Source: Amphiura filiformis
Taxonomy: Eukaryota; Echinodermata; Ophiuroidea; Amphilepidida; Amphiuridae
DNA length: 64,000 bases
Reading direction: 5' to 3'
Assembly (NCBI RefSeq): GCF_039555335.1
Contig: NC_092635.1
Coordinates: 69,104,058-69,168,057 of the forward strand
Below, piece by piece: positions 32,525 to 42,883 of the stretch; position 1 is the first letter of the stretch, and each line of letters opens with the position of its first letter. The notes beneath the pieces were generated by a model that was not told the DNA's origin, searched no databases, and was given only the letters and a program-made list of their open reading frames with translations. The position numbers were made by a program, and so were the translations under genes.

Positions 32525-32775
32525 GGTTACAGGTTAGTCCGAAGTGTCATTAGTCCGAAGACCTAAAAACTTGGTTATGAACCGTAATCCATAACCTAAC
32601 CCCAAATTTCACCATAAACCTAACCTATAACCTAAGCCCTAATCCTAAACATAATCCTGACTCTAACCCTATCACTAATGCTAACTTCTTATCCCTAATC
32701 CTAATCCAAACCTTAAATACCCTACATGCCCTATCTTTACCACTTTTCGTACTAATGACCCTTTGGACCAAATGG
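32525..32775. repeat. telomere-like (CCTAAN)n tract with TTAGTCCGAA flanks
   Basis: About 150 bp of degenerate CCTAA / CTAACC units (32580-32720), bounded by GTTAGTCCGAAGTGTCATTAG on the left and GTACTAATGACCCTTTGGAC on the right, which look like inverted ends. Possibly a mobile element with an internal telomere-like array. Confidence 0.5.
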
Positions 32776-32817
32776 GCTGTTCCCATACATTCTTCTCTAT
32801 TGCTATTCTTTGGGTTT

Positions 32818-33098
32818 CTACATCCATATCAAAAGGATGCACTTGTCGGCTGCTACAAGTGTCTCATTTGGCATAATAGCTAGGAATAAATACCAGAATC
32901 ATATCAAGTGGAGATCACTACAAATTATCCCAAAAGTTACATGGTTTAAGAAATACAGAGAAAATTCTAAAACCATGTGACTTGGGAGTGATTTAAAGTG
33001 ACTTCCACTTGATATGAGGCTGGTATTCATTCCTAGCTTTTAGGTAAAATGAGACACATGTAGCAGCCGACAAGTGAATCCTTTTGATATGGATGCAC
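32818..33098. repeat. 280-bp palindromic foldback
   Basis: CATCCATATCAAAAGGATGC and CAAAAGGATGCACTTGTCGG at the left pair with CCGACAAGTGAATCCTTTTG and ATATGGATGC at the right; inner ACATGGTTT / AAACCATGT pair too. Confidence 0.8.
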
Positions 33099-33099
33099 A

Positions 33100-34230
33100 C
33101 AAACATAAGAAAAAATAGTTATCCATTAAACATTTGGGGTGTCTGCTTTTTACCTGTTAACATTGTGTAAAAGTTGAAATCGATTTCAACTTCATTCATA
33201 TTATAAGTGTATACAGATACGGTTGTAATCAATCATCACTCAAAATAAATTCCAATGATGTGAATTCAAATAAGTCATCATTAATTATGACTTTATGTCA
33301 AACAAACACATTGTTGAATTTGCGTATACATAATGACCCACAGATGTCGCATTTCCAGTTATCACCAGGCATACAAATTTGACTTTCCTAAATACGAATT
33401 CGGAATCGAACACCCATTACACTAATGCTAATTCTAGGACATAAATCGATAACAACTTCTGCCCAATGTAAACATAGTATATGTGAATATGTTGTATGCA
33501 TAGTACTTTTAACGATAGTACATTATAACACTAGTATACTCTACATGGTATGGATTGATACATACAATAGTACATACAGTACTTATAATTATACCAGCTG
33601 CAGTTTGTTCGGCTTATAATTGGCCAAAATTATTCGGCTATTGTTACTGCACACATCACTAAAATCCCGGTCACGCTTTAAGCAACGCAAAACTGGCGTA
33701 AGTGCTGCACCCAACTGCATACATGATATTCTGTCTGTTGTTGTTTTTTCGGGGGGGGGGGGGGTTATTTGCCAATTAATAAGCCAAACAAAGTACAGAA
33801 TCATGTTAAAATGTTAGCACACTTTCACTGGCTTTTGGTGAATCTCTACCCCTGCTCCCCGATTCAATGTAGGACGCAAGTAATGTTGTCAGCAGGTCTG
33901 TGAGACCCTCCTAACATCATTGAATGATGGGAATGGGGTACAATGCGATACAGGGTAGAGTGTGTACTTCAGATATATATGACAGACCTGTTTCACTCGC
34001 CTTTACACAATTGGTATGGCAAACATTTGTATTATTTTGAGCAAGTGTGCTAACAATTTTTTTGCCAATTGTAGAATTACAGCTATATTTTATTTAAATG
34101 GATATGGTAAGTGGATTACCCTGTGTAATACAGTCACAACATTTATAAGGCAATAAAAAAAGGTTGGTCTCAGAAGACGACATGCGTAGCATTGACAAAT
34201 TGCAATTTTGCACATTTCTTTATTTTTTGT
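33100..34230. other. intergenic, no gene recognised
   Basis: AT-rich; a poly-G run at about 33750. Nothing supported. Confidence 0.4.
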
Positions 34231-34235
34231 GCATT

Positions 34236-34316
34236 TTTTTTTTTGTATTTTTGGCCACTTTTTTTTCGTCAGCAAAAAAAGTGGCCCAAAAATACAAAAA
34301 GGAAAAAAAAGGAATG
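34236..34316. repeat. A/T-rich hairpin
   Basis: TTTTTGTATTTTTGGCCAC and GTGGCCCAAAAATACAAAAA form a stem with a loop of about 25 bases. Confidence 0.7.
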
Positions 34317-34355
34317 CATTAAGCATCTTTAAACCAAAAAAATCACATACCGTTT

Positions 34356-34519
34356 ACCCAGCAAACACAACAATAATCTTAAAACGTTTATTCAAAATGT
34401 TTCAATAACATTTAAATGTCAGGTTATATAGTTATTATGAATGTTATTAAACATTTTTATACCCTTTATATAACCCGACATTTAAACCTTTTCTGTAAAA
34501 CGTTGTGTGTTTGCTGGGT
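34356..34519. mobile_element. TA-flanked MITE (CCCAGCAAACACA)
   Basis: Ends CCCAGCAAACACAACA and GTGTGTTTGCTGGG are inverses flanked by TA on both sides. About 165 bp with inner AAAACGTTT-like and ACATTTAAA repeats. Tc1/mariner-type target site is inferred from the TA. Confidence 0.65.
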
Positions 34520-34524
34520 AAGAC

Positions 34525-35680
34525 TATTTCCATTTTATTCTGAGACAAACCTTTTTAAGGAGGCCTAATATTTCTCCTTACCATTGGTTTCTATGGGAAA
34601 AGAAACTATACAGCAGGAACAGGATATATTTATGACGACCTGCTTTAGTTTCATATCTGCATAATTATACAACAAATGTACACACTATACATTGTGCCCA
34701 TGGAACAGGAGTAATATACAGATTTATAGTCTAACACAAGTCACACACACATACCTCAAAAAATATTGCTTCTTTTTCACATGTGTACTGTCATTTCTCA
34801 GATATTCATCATGGAATCATTTGGTAAATCACAGTAATATTGTTACTTGGTTCCTCAATTGTATATTACAGATTTAATTTATAAACAAACTGAAGGCAGA
34901 AGGAGATAGAATCTCTAATTTGTACATAAAACTCACTTCTATGATATATCCCTATATAATTATTTTTTTGCCCCTGGATAAAAATAATACTGTGTAAGCA
35001 TAACATAAAATCATAAAATAATTTAGTGTGCACTTTTATAACAATTTCAAATTGTTATAAAAAGGTCCCAGCCTTTGTTTTCAACCACTATTGACTTGTT
35101 TTGGACCTCCCAAGTTTAAATATTTTTGCAAAAAAAAAATAAAAATAAAAATGTTTACACGTTTAGCGATTTTTCAGACATTCTATTTAATAGTGACAGC
35201 CCTACACCATAGCAAATAAGAAACTTAAAATTTACTACAAATGCAGTGGAATTATAACTTAATTCTCAATTTTGGGATCAATTTTTTTTATTCAGTGTTT
35301 ATACCTGATTTCAAGTAATGAACTTTCTGCAATAAAGAATTACTGTATCATACATTATTCTTTCAAGTACCAGTAATATTAAGCACAAAAACAAAATAAA
35401 TCTTTAAAATTGATTAAAAAGAAAAACTAGTAAAAGGACTGTACTGCGTTTGTATTCACAATTTTGTGCGTTTTGCCACCGGTGCATGTTACATGTATGA
35501 ATGAAGTCCAGGGGAATGTAGTACATGTATGCATTTAGCACTGACACATACACCGAGGGGAAACACACATAAAACATTCAACTATACACAGGATAAATAA
35601 ACCGGCTGTTAGTCTACTAATGGTATGCACCCAATTTTTTCTTTACCTCGAGTAGGCCAAAGAAGAAAAGAATTCATTCT
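34525..35680. other. intergenic, no gene recognised
   Basis: AT-rich, homopolymer runs. No exon or repeat structure I can support. Confidence 0.4.
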
Positions 35681-35682
35681 TG

Positions 35683-35745
35683 TCCCTTGACCAGGATTTG
35701 AACATGGGACCCCTGAATATAGAAGCAATAAGCATGGAGGATAAA
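35683..35745 (-). repeat. possible tRNA-derived SINE fragment
   Basis: Minus strand carries ATGTTCAAATCCTGGTCAAG, a B-box-like segment, downstream of a weak A-box-like region. Too degenerate to call a tRNA gene. Confidence 0.25.
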
Positions 35746-35835
35746 TAATATTTGATAAATTCTAATTAGAAAAAATTTGGCAACAACAAGTTACTTTTAG
35801 TTCATGGTTGATGGTATGCATGTAATTTACTATAG

Positions 35836-36065
35836 TTTGATCAGCTCGTAATCGGTGAGCCTTATAACATTGCGGATTAATATCAATATATTTTGTCTTG
35901 TCACCTATGCAGGAATTAACGATTTAAGTCCTATACTTTGTCTACTTTATTTAACACACACAATATGTACCAAACAGGTCAACTATATCACTCTTAACGT
36001 GGGTCTACTTTAAGCCATAGTGGTAAAAACCTAACAATTCCTGCCGATTACGAGCTGAACAAATT
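35836..36065. repeat. inverted-repeat element
   Basis: GATCAGCTCGTAATCGG near the left pairs with CCGATTACGAGCTGA near the right; CAGGAATT and AATTCCTG are also inverted inside. Confidence 0.5.
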
Positions 36066-36598
36066 ATAATCTGTTAGCCTGTTGGAAGATAAGCTGAAAG
36101 GGTAGTTAGATAAGAGTTTTTTTAACCCAAGATACAGAAGGTAGAGTTGTCCGTGGAATGAAATTATTTGCAAATAAAAACGTCAGCACTTTTTAGCGCT
36201 CCCCCTTAGGCGATGAAAAAAGACAACCGTTCTACGGGCCTGACCGACACCCAGATTTTACAGATAATTGATAAACTAAATTTTCCTGTACAAAATTGCA
36301 ATATATATTTTAAGATTTTTTGTTTCATTTGCACAAAAAAAAGGTCCGTCTGCCCTTAGAACAGGTGCTTTTTTTTTGTCGCGTTAACAATTGGAATTAC
36401 ATGCATTCTGAAGAACACACTTTATATATTGAAGCACATAAAATATATAAACATAGTTTCGCATATTTTTTTAACAACTTCTTATAATATCAATTCAAAA
36501 ATAAATAATTTCAATAAATGAAAAAATATTTATACAAATAATACAATATAACTTCTTGCTTTTTTCATAAAACGAATCTGATTACAAAATGTCAAACT

Positions 36599-36693
36599 GG
36601 CTATTCCTGTTGAAATCCATAATTCACACTCCCTATGTGGAAGATTAAGGTCATGTCTTCCACAGGGGTGTATGGATTTCAACTAGAATAGCC
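36599..36693. repeat. GAATAGCCC palindromic family, short copy
   Basis: Begins GGCTATTCCTGTTGAAATCC and ends GGATTTCAACTAGAATAGCC; the central block is deleted. Confidence 0.75.
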
Positions 36694-36803
36694 TCATGTT
36701 GCTAATACCTCAATCTCCCTATTTAAAACTAAATAAGGCAGCCTTCAGTGTACAGATATGAAACACAAAGGGACAAGCAAATGTATATTATGTACCAAAT
36801 GGG

Positions 36804-37081
36804 CTATTCTATTTAAAATCCACACTACCCCTGTGGAAGATTTTGGAAATATCTTACACAGGGGGAGTATGAATGTCAAATGGAATGAACACATTAGACA
36901 GTTCCATTTGAAATTTACCCTCCAACAGGGAAGATTCAGGTTGAATCTTTGTCAGAGGGTGTATGAAATTCAAATGGAGCTGTCTAATGTGTTCATTCCA
37001 TTTGACATTCATATTCCCTCTGTGGAAGTTTTTTCCCAAATCTTCCACAGGGGTAGTGTGGATTTGAAATGGAATAGCCCA
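36804..37081. repeat. GAATAGCCC palindromic family, long variant
   Basis: Begins GGGCTATTCTATTTAAAATC and ends TTTGAAATGGAATAGCCC. Arms include CACTACCCCTGTGGAAGA and GGAATGAACACATTAGACAG with exact inverses. The 278-bp arms differ from the other copies, so it is a distinct subfamily. The open frames 36758-37189 and 36854-37048 are products of the palindrome. Confidence 0.8.
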
Positions 37082-37183
37082 ATAGTCTGCCTAACTACTG
37101 TGCATTATGGTACAATTCTGGTTTACTGCGCACCCTGTGTTTTCAATACAATTCTGGTTTACCCTGCACACCATATTTTTTAT

Positions 37184-37232
37184 GGTTAGTGTTAGGGTTG
37201 GGGTTAGGGTTAAGGTTAGGATTAAGGTTATA
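37184..37232. repeat. short telomere-like TTAGGG tract
   Basis: GTTAGGGTTGGGGTTAGGG followed by TTAAGGTTAGGATTAAGG: degenerate TTAGGG-type units, 50 bp. Confidence 0.6.
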
Positions 37233-37234
37233 CT

Positions 37235-38900
37235 TGTGTGCCAGGTATACCAGAATTATTCCTGCATTATATTGTAAATCGTGTTTGGGCAGGAAAACAA
37301 TCTATGTACTTGTGGCTCTCAAAAAAAAACAGCCAAGAGGCTACATAGAAGGTTTTGCTTTGAACATGTTCAGGAGTCTTAAAAAAAAAACAAATTCAGG
37401 AGCCAATAACACAAAGGAAGTTTTTCCTGCCCAACAACGAAATGAAATTGCTATCTCTGGTGTCAGCTGTTTGTGTTTTGATAGCCTCACTCATGGGATA
37501 AGAAAAACATCATGTAAGTAATAAAAGTAAGGATGTATTTCTAATCTTCATTTTGATACCAGAATTGGTCTGCATTTCTTTTATGTTTGCCATTTTTCTG
37601 TTTCAGTATCACATCTACGGTTGTTCAAAAAATGTAAAAATCTGACCTTTGGATGAATTTTGGGTTGTTCTTGTTTGGCTATCACTGATAATCACTTTTA
37701 ACACCAACATATAAATTTTCCTGCTTATTGCAAGAGTGAGAAATACTATAGGTGGTCATTGTAAACATGGGAAAAAATACATCAATGTCAAAACAAGGTA
37801 GAAATATTTGGCAGCGGAAAAACTACATTCTTACTTAACCCCCTGGACACTACTGGTCATCTAACAGCATTTCTGATTGGTTGATAACTTGAAATGCTCA
37901 TTTCAATTGCCAATTATGACTTGGCTTTAAACTATTTATGATCAAACTTGCATTTGCAGACAATCTTTTTAATGCCCTCCTTGATTGATTGGTTCAAAAT
38001 TAGACTAAAATTTTGGCCAATCAGCAGATAGTTCTCATGGGGTTAAGAACATCTTAGTCTTAGTCTTGTGCTTTAAAGCTTTTAAAAATCTAGTTATTTT
38101 ATAAAATTGCAACTCTCTAGTGGAATTGTAAGAAGAAATAAATGCATGCGTTACTAAAAACTAATATTGCACCCAGAGTGTAAATATATTTGGTTTTGTT
38201 GTGATTAGGCACACATACTATAGATGAGTTGACTTATGATGTCACATGTTTACATTGAGGGTGCCCCCTCTGCTGTTTCATACAGGGCAAAATAATATAC
38301 TTGCAGACCACATCAAATCTTTTGAAACCTAACTTGCACAAGCTTTGTTTTAAGTTTGTGATATTATGCAGCTTGTTGCACCTGTAAGCAAGTTTGATAA
38401 AAGTTTTGGCATTATTTGCTTTGAAACTAAAGTTAACGCCAAAAAAAATCAACTTCCTCTATGTATACTAAAGGAAGTTTTCCTGGCAGTTTTTGTCTCA
38501 CTCTTAGTCTAAACAAAGGGCATACCATGTAAACACATGTCAACATCTATATTTAAACAAAACTGAACAAACTTGCAGGTGTTGATCAATGTAATGGCAT
38601 ATGCAACTCATTCTGCTTTGTACAAACCAATCTGCATTTGTGACACAATCTGCTCCATGGGGCCAAAGGAGACATTTTTGAAACTTGAGTTACTATATTT
38701 ATATACTAAAAACACCAAAGGTCTAACATAGTAAGTATTTTATTGTTTTCGTTTTACTCCATATATTTGCCTTTATCTCAATTTCAAATTTGCAGCCTTT
38801 GGCCTCCATGGACCAGATTGTGTCACATTTGTGGTTAATAATATCTTTGGACTGTAGTATGATGAGGTCAGATCACGGTATATACACTTTGTGCTAAAAA
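37235..38900. other. intergenic, no gene recognised
   Basis: AT-rich, no supported exon or clear inverted repeat. Confidence 0.4.
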
Positions 38901-38905
38901 TGAGC

Positions 38906-39090
38906 TAGTCCAGTTGAAATCCATTATACACCTCTTATGGAAGACATGACCTTAATCTTCCACACAGGTGGTGTAGATTTCAAATGGAGTCGCCTATTCA
39001 GGTAACTCCATTTGAAATTCACACTCCCTGTGTGGGAGATTAAGGTCATGTCTTCCATATGGGGTGTATGGAATTCAACTGAAATAGCCC
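38906..39090. repeat. GAATAGCCC palindromic family, best copy
   Basis: Begins GCTAGTCCAGTTGAAATCC and ends TTCAACTGAAATAGCCC. Two arms of about 85 bp: ATGGAAGACATGACCTTAAT, CTTCCACACAGG, then centre GGAGTCGCCTATTCAGG. Right arm restores GATTAAGGTCATGTCTTCC. At least eight relatives occur in this window. Confidence 0.85.
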
Positions 39091-39204
39091 AATACACATC
39101 TTCATTGCAATTTGCACACAGAAAATTATGAATTCTGCATAATAGCTGTTCATACATATGATCAAACTGGCTGTAATAGCTAACCAACAGAATGAGTTCC
39201 AACA

Positions 39205-39430
39205 AATAAATAAATTTGGGGATTTATAGCGCACGATGCCAACCCACAGGCCTTTGCGCATTTCTGCTGATCAAAGTGGCCCAAGACAATTTATAAACCA
39301 TTATACAACTTTCAGGAATGCAGCTCAACATAGGTGCACCTACAATTAACCATCACAACCAGGATACAACCAGAGTATACTGTGTGATCCCCAGCACTCT
39401 AATTCAAGAGAATTAATGCGTAACATGAAT
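39205..39430 (-). repeat. possible SINE or LINE tail (AAAT)n
   Basis: Minus strand ends GGGCTATAAATCCCC-like sequence (GCGCTATAAATCCCC) followed by AAATTTATTTATTTGTT, resembling a retroposon 3' end with a short-unit tail. Weak. Confidence 0.25.
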
Positions 39431-39492
39431 TTAACAAAGAGATGAATCGCTATACGGCATTCTGCCAAACTCATAACAATATGTAAATGTCA

Positions 39493-39844
39493 CAGGGGCA
39501 TAACCAGCTTGGCTGTTCATTCTGAGGAGGAAACAACCAGGCCCCTGGCAGCGCAAAACTTTCATTTTAATAGGGGTGTGTGGCAAGTAGTACTGAACTC
39601 TGAGAACTGAGAACAGTTTTTAAGGCAAAATAGGGGCTTAAGATCTGAAATTTTCAACATATTTCTTTGTATAGTGAACTAAAATTGTGCCAAATTAAAA
39701 GTTACAAAGAAAATTCGAAACTTTTTCCAAATTTACATGAAAAAGGTACAATTTTGGGAGTTGTACTCAAAGTGAAGTCGGTTTGATATAAACAGATGTT
39801 TTTTGTCTGTCCCTCCCTCAGCCACGCTGCTGGTTATGCCCCTG
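39493..39844. mobile_element. hAT-like MITE (CAGGGGCATAACCAGC ends)
   Basis: CAGGGGCATAACCAGC and GCTGGTTATGCCCCTG are perfect inverse ends 352 bp apart. Termini CAGGGG...CCCCTG fit hAT; no convincing 8-bp flank duplication was found. Confidence 0.65.
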
Positions 39845-40379
39845 TGTTGGCAAGGTGTTTATTTGCTAAGGTAATATCACAAAACTAGAAATATCGGTTA
39901 AGTATTTCTAACTAAAATATTTCATCCGAAAGCATTTTCCCCATACCTATTTCAGACATCTTCACACCACAGCTGTGTACCATTAATACTGTATTAAATA
40001 ACATCTTATTTATGTGACCCGCAAGATGTTGAGGGGCAAAGCTCAAACTGTTGTTTCCAACGTGACACAGCAAAAGCAAAATAAAAAGTCATGAACATTC
40101 CAGTTGTTGTTCAACAATGTATTTGAAAAACAACTTTAATATTCATCACTTTTTATTCAAATTGAGATAGAAACTTCCAAAGTATGGAAAGATGAAAATT
40201 TGTGCAAGTAATTGGAATCAAACATCTCATTTTTTTGAATAGTTAAATATTTCCCTAACTCCCAGATAATGTAACATGTTGTTTTTTTCAATCTGCATTT
40301 GTACATGTTTATTATTTCATGATGAAAACAATTAACAATTCTTTGTTCAGAATTACAAAAAATATAAAATTTGACACAA

Positions 40380-40556
40380 ATTGTCCAGCTGAAATCCATA
40401 CATCCCCTATGAAACATGACCTTAATCTTCCACACAGAGAGTGTGAATTTCAAATGGGGTTACCTGAATGAGTGACTCCATTTGAAATCTACACCCTGTG
40501 GCAGCTTAATGTCATATCTTCCATAGGGGGGTGTATGTATTTCAATGGGAATAGTT
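40380..40556. repeat. GAATAGCCC palindromic family, copy
   Basis: Left arm TGTCCAGCTGAAATCCATAC, centre GTTACCTGAATGAGTGAC, right arm TCTTCCATAGGGGGG and ATGGGAATAG. Confidence 0.75.
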
Positions 40557-40577
40557 CAGACTGATTTAATCATGCCA

Positions 40578-40859
40578 AAGAAGGCCTATCTGCAATAGCT
40601 GCCCTATAGACATTTGACAATTTCTGCATTTGATACTGTACACACATGACACCTGGCAGCAATTGCAGATGGGATGTCTATACTTGTGGGATTGTCAACA
40701 TTTGCTAGTATTTGGTTCAGTTTATAATGATAATAAGGGGTTAGTACAAGAGGCCATATCTGTAATAGCTGCCAGGTATCATATTTTAAAATGAGTACAA
40801 TACAGAATGCAGAAATTGTCAAATGTTTATATGGCAGCTATTGCAGATAGGGCTTTCTT
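40578..40859. repeat. 282-bp palindromic foldback
   Basis: AAGGCCTATCTGCAATAGC at the left pairs with GCTATTGCAGATAGGGCTT at the right. The module GGCAGCTATTGCAGATA occurs four times, twice in each direction. Confidence 0.8.
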
Positions 40860-40900
40860 ATCAGATTAGATTGTGTCCCAAATTAATTATGTTTTGCTTT

Positions 40901-41023
40901 AGGGATGAAAGCAAAACTCGACCGGAGGTTGACCGCCGGTTCCGTCTGGTTTCTATTGTTCTAAACAATGGAAACCGGGTGGAACCAGCAGTCAACCGCT
41001 GGTTGAGTTTTGATTTCATCCCT
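40901..41023. repeat. 123-bp palindromic MITE
   Basis: AGGGATGAAAGCAAAACTC / GAGTTTTGATTTCATCCCT ends and inner GGTTGACCGCCGGTTCC / GGAACCAGCAGTCAACC form a nearly complete hairpin. GC-rich relative to surroundings. Confidence 0.85.
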
Positions 41024-41466
41024 TGCTATAATGCTGGTAACTGAATGATCAAAATACCAATTGGTGATCTATTTGAAATCCACACCCCCACGTAATAATT
41101 GTGGAATTCCAATCAAATATAACAGTTAAAATAAGCCAGTTTCATCCCTAAAAAGTAGTAATGGTGTTCAAGATTTTGGAATTCCAAACAAAATGTTCTA
41201 ATTTTGAGGCCAAATTGTGCTAAACTTAACTGCATTTTAAACATTTCAGCCATTTTTGAATGAAATTTAACATGAAAGTACCAACAATATCCAGCTGGAC
41301 ACAAGGTGCAACTGTAATTGAGATGCCTGTAAAATCTTCCACAGGGGGTGTGTGGGTTTAAAATAGAATAGCCCAATCTGTCAGCTTGTGCAGATAAGAT
41401 GTGCAACAAATTAATAATTTCACTTTGCAAAAGAATCACCACATCCTTTGAACGCATCACCACTCA

Positions 41467-42883
41467 TTAAAACTCCGTCTCTTTGGACTTCCTCCTGTGG
41501 TTGGCTACGGCAGACGAATCAGCTCGTTTTCTGACGGTGAACTCGATCCCGCCACTGCTACTGTGGTCAGGACTGATATCTGGCGGTCCGTCTTCTATAG
41601 TGCCATCAATCATACTCCCCATCATCTCGAATTCTGTCTGCTCAGCCTGCTGTAGCCTACCGTATCCATCCGACATCTCGCTCAAAGGTGACATCTTGCT
41701 TGTAAACTGATTTAAATCCACATGAAGTGACGTATTGGGACTGAGAGGGATGGCGTCTAATCCTAAATCAAGATTCATATTAGCGTGCTCCATGCTCGGT
41801 AGATACCCGGCACTACCGCTTGTGTTCAACTCATGTACCCAGTTTTTATCTACTAACGAGGTATCGATATGATCCATGATGCTTGTGTACGCAGGGGCAC
41901 TCGCATAGGGCATAGTCTTAGGCATAGGGTTACTGTAAAAACTGGAAGCACTATACGTCGATAAATTGCTTTCCGAGTCTCGAGATGGCATTCCAAGTCC
42001 AAGTAGTCGGCCTATCTGACTCTTATCACTTACTTCTGATGGGGACGGAAACTTGGTACCATTTGCAAACTGATACATGGACGTGCTAGTGGGCAAACCA
42101 ACTTGCCGTTTGATAGGCTTGTGTTCGTCTTTCAACGGAATTGGCGTCATGCCAACCATGGAAGCATATTTCTCAAAAGTACTCACTTTGTGCTTTCTCG
42201 GACTCTTTGGACTTCTTGGACGGCTTCTTGCAGGACTCGTTTGAATACCCGCTTCTTGCTGCATCAGTGTGTCTTTATCTAAATTCAGAGTTTTCCTATC
42301 TAAATTAGCTCCTGCTGATGAATGCTTACTAAGGTTTCCATCGACCATATCGCCATTCTTGGAATCCGGAGTAGCCTGTAATTCCTTAAACCTGAAAACA
42401 GGCTCTTTGCTTTGACTGTTACTAAGTTCAGGTTCTTCTTCCATAACCTGTTTGTACAAGGACGAGTCTGCATCCGCATGACTCTTCACGTCCAAATCTA
42501 AAGGTCTTGCTAATCGCTTAATTTCCTCGGCAGTGGATTCGGAAAATGCTCTGCTCACTTTTGGATGCGGTCTATCACTCGTCTTTGGATGTGCTTCTTC
42601 ACCAGCCTTCCTAGCTTCTGCTTCCGTTCTTTGGTGTTCTTCAAATACATCTTCTGGTAATCGCCTTGACAGAGGGCTTCTTGCCATCATAGATCCATCT
42701 TTACTCTCTGCTGTACTTGTAAGGTTTTCACTAAGTAAATATTGTAAGCCTAAAACCGCTCTGTTGGTCCTGAGACAAAGCTCCTCTAAACGTAACAATC
42801 TCATGTCCATTGATCTCAGAGTCATTTTGGTCAAATTTTCCTTTTCTACAACCTCTTGTATTCGGTAGCAATTTTCTTCAACC
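41467..42883 (-). CDS. TRPM last exon: coiled coil and long tail
   Basis: 1417 nt, entering after ATTCGTAG in phase 2 and ending with TAA at 41467-41469. First about 50 residues are the tetramerising coiled coil ([35 protein letters not shown]). The remaining 420 or so are Ser/Pro/Asp-rich and look disordered, with a basic patch SPKSPRKHK and a final basic run [20 protein letters not shown]. No alpha-kinase motifs. A separate tail, therefore probably regulatory by phosphorylation (inference). Confidence 0.93.

Noticed and set aside
36758..37189. 143-codon ORF on the plus strand
   Set aside because: It runs through a 278-bp palindromic MITE and a telomere-like tract; the antisense strand is equally open.
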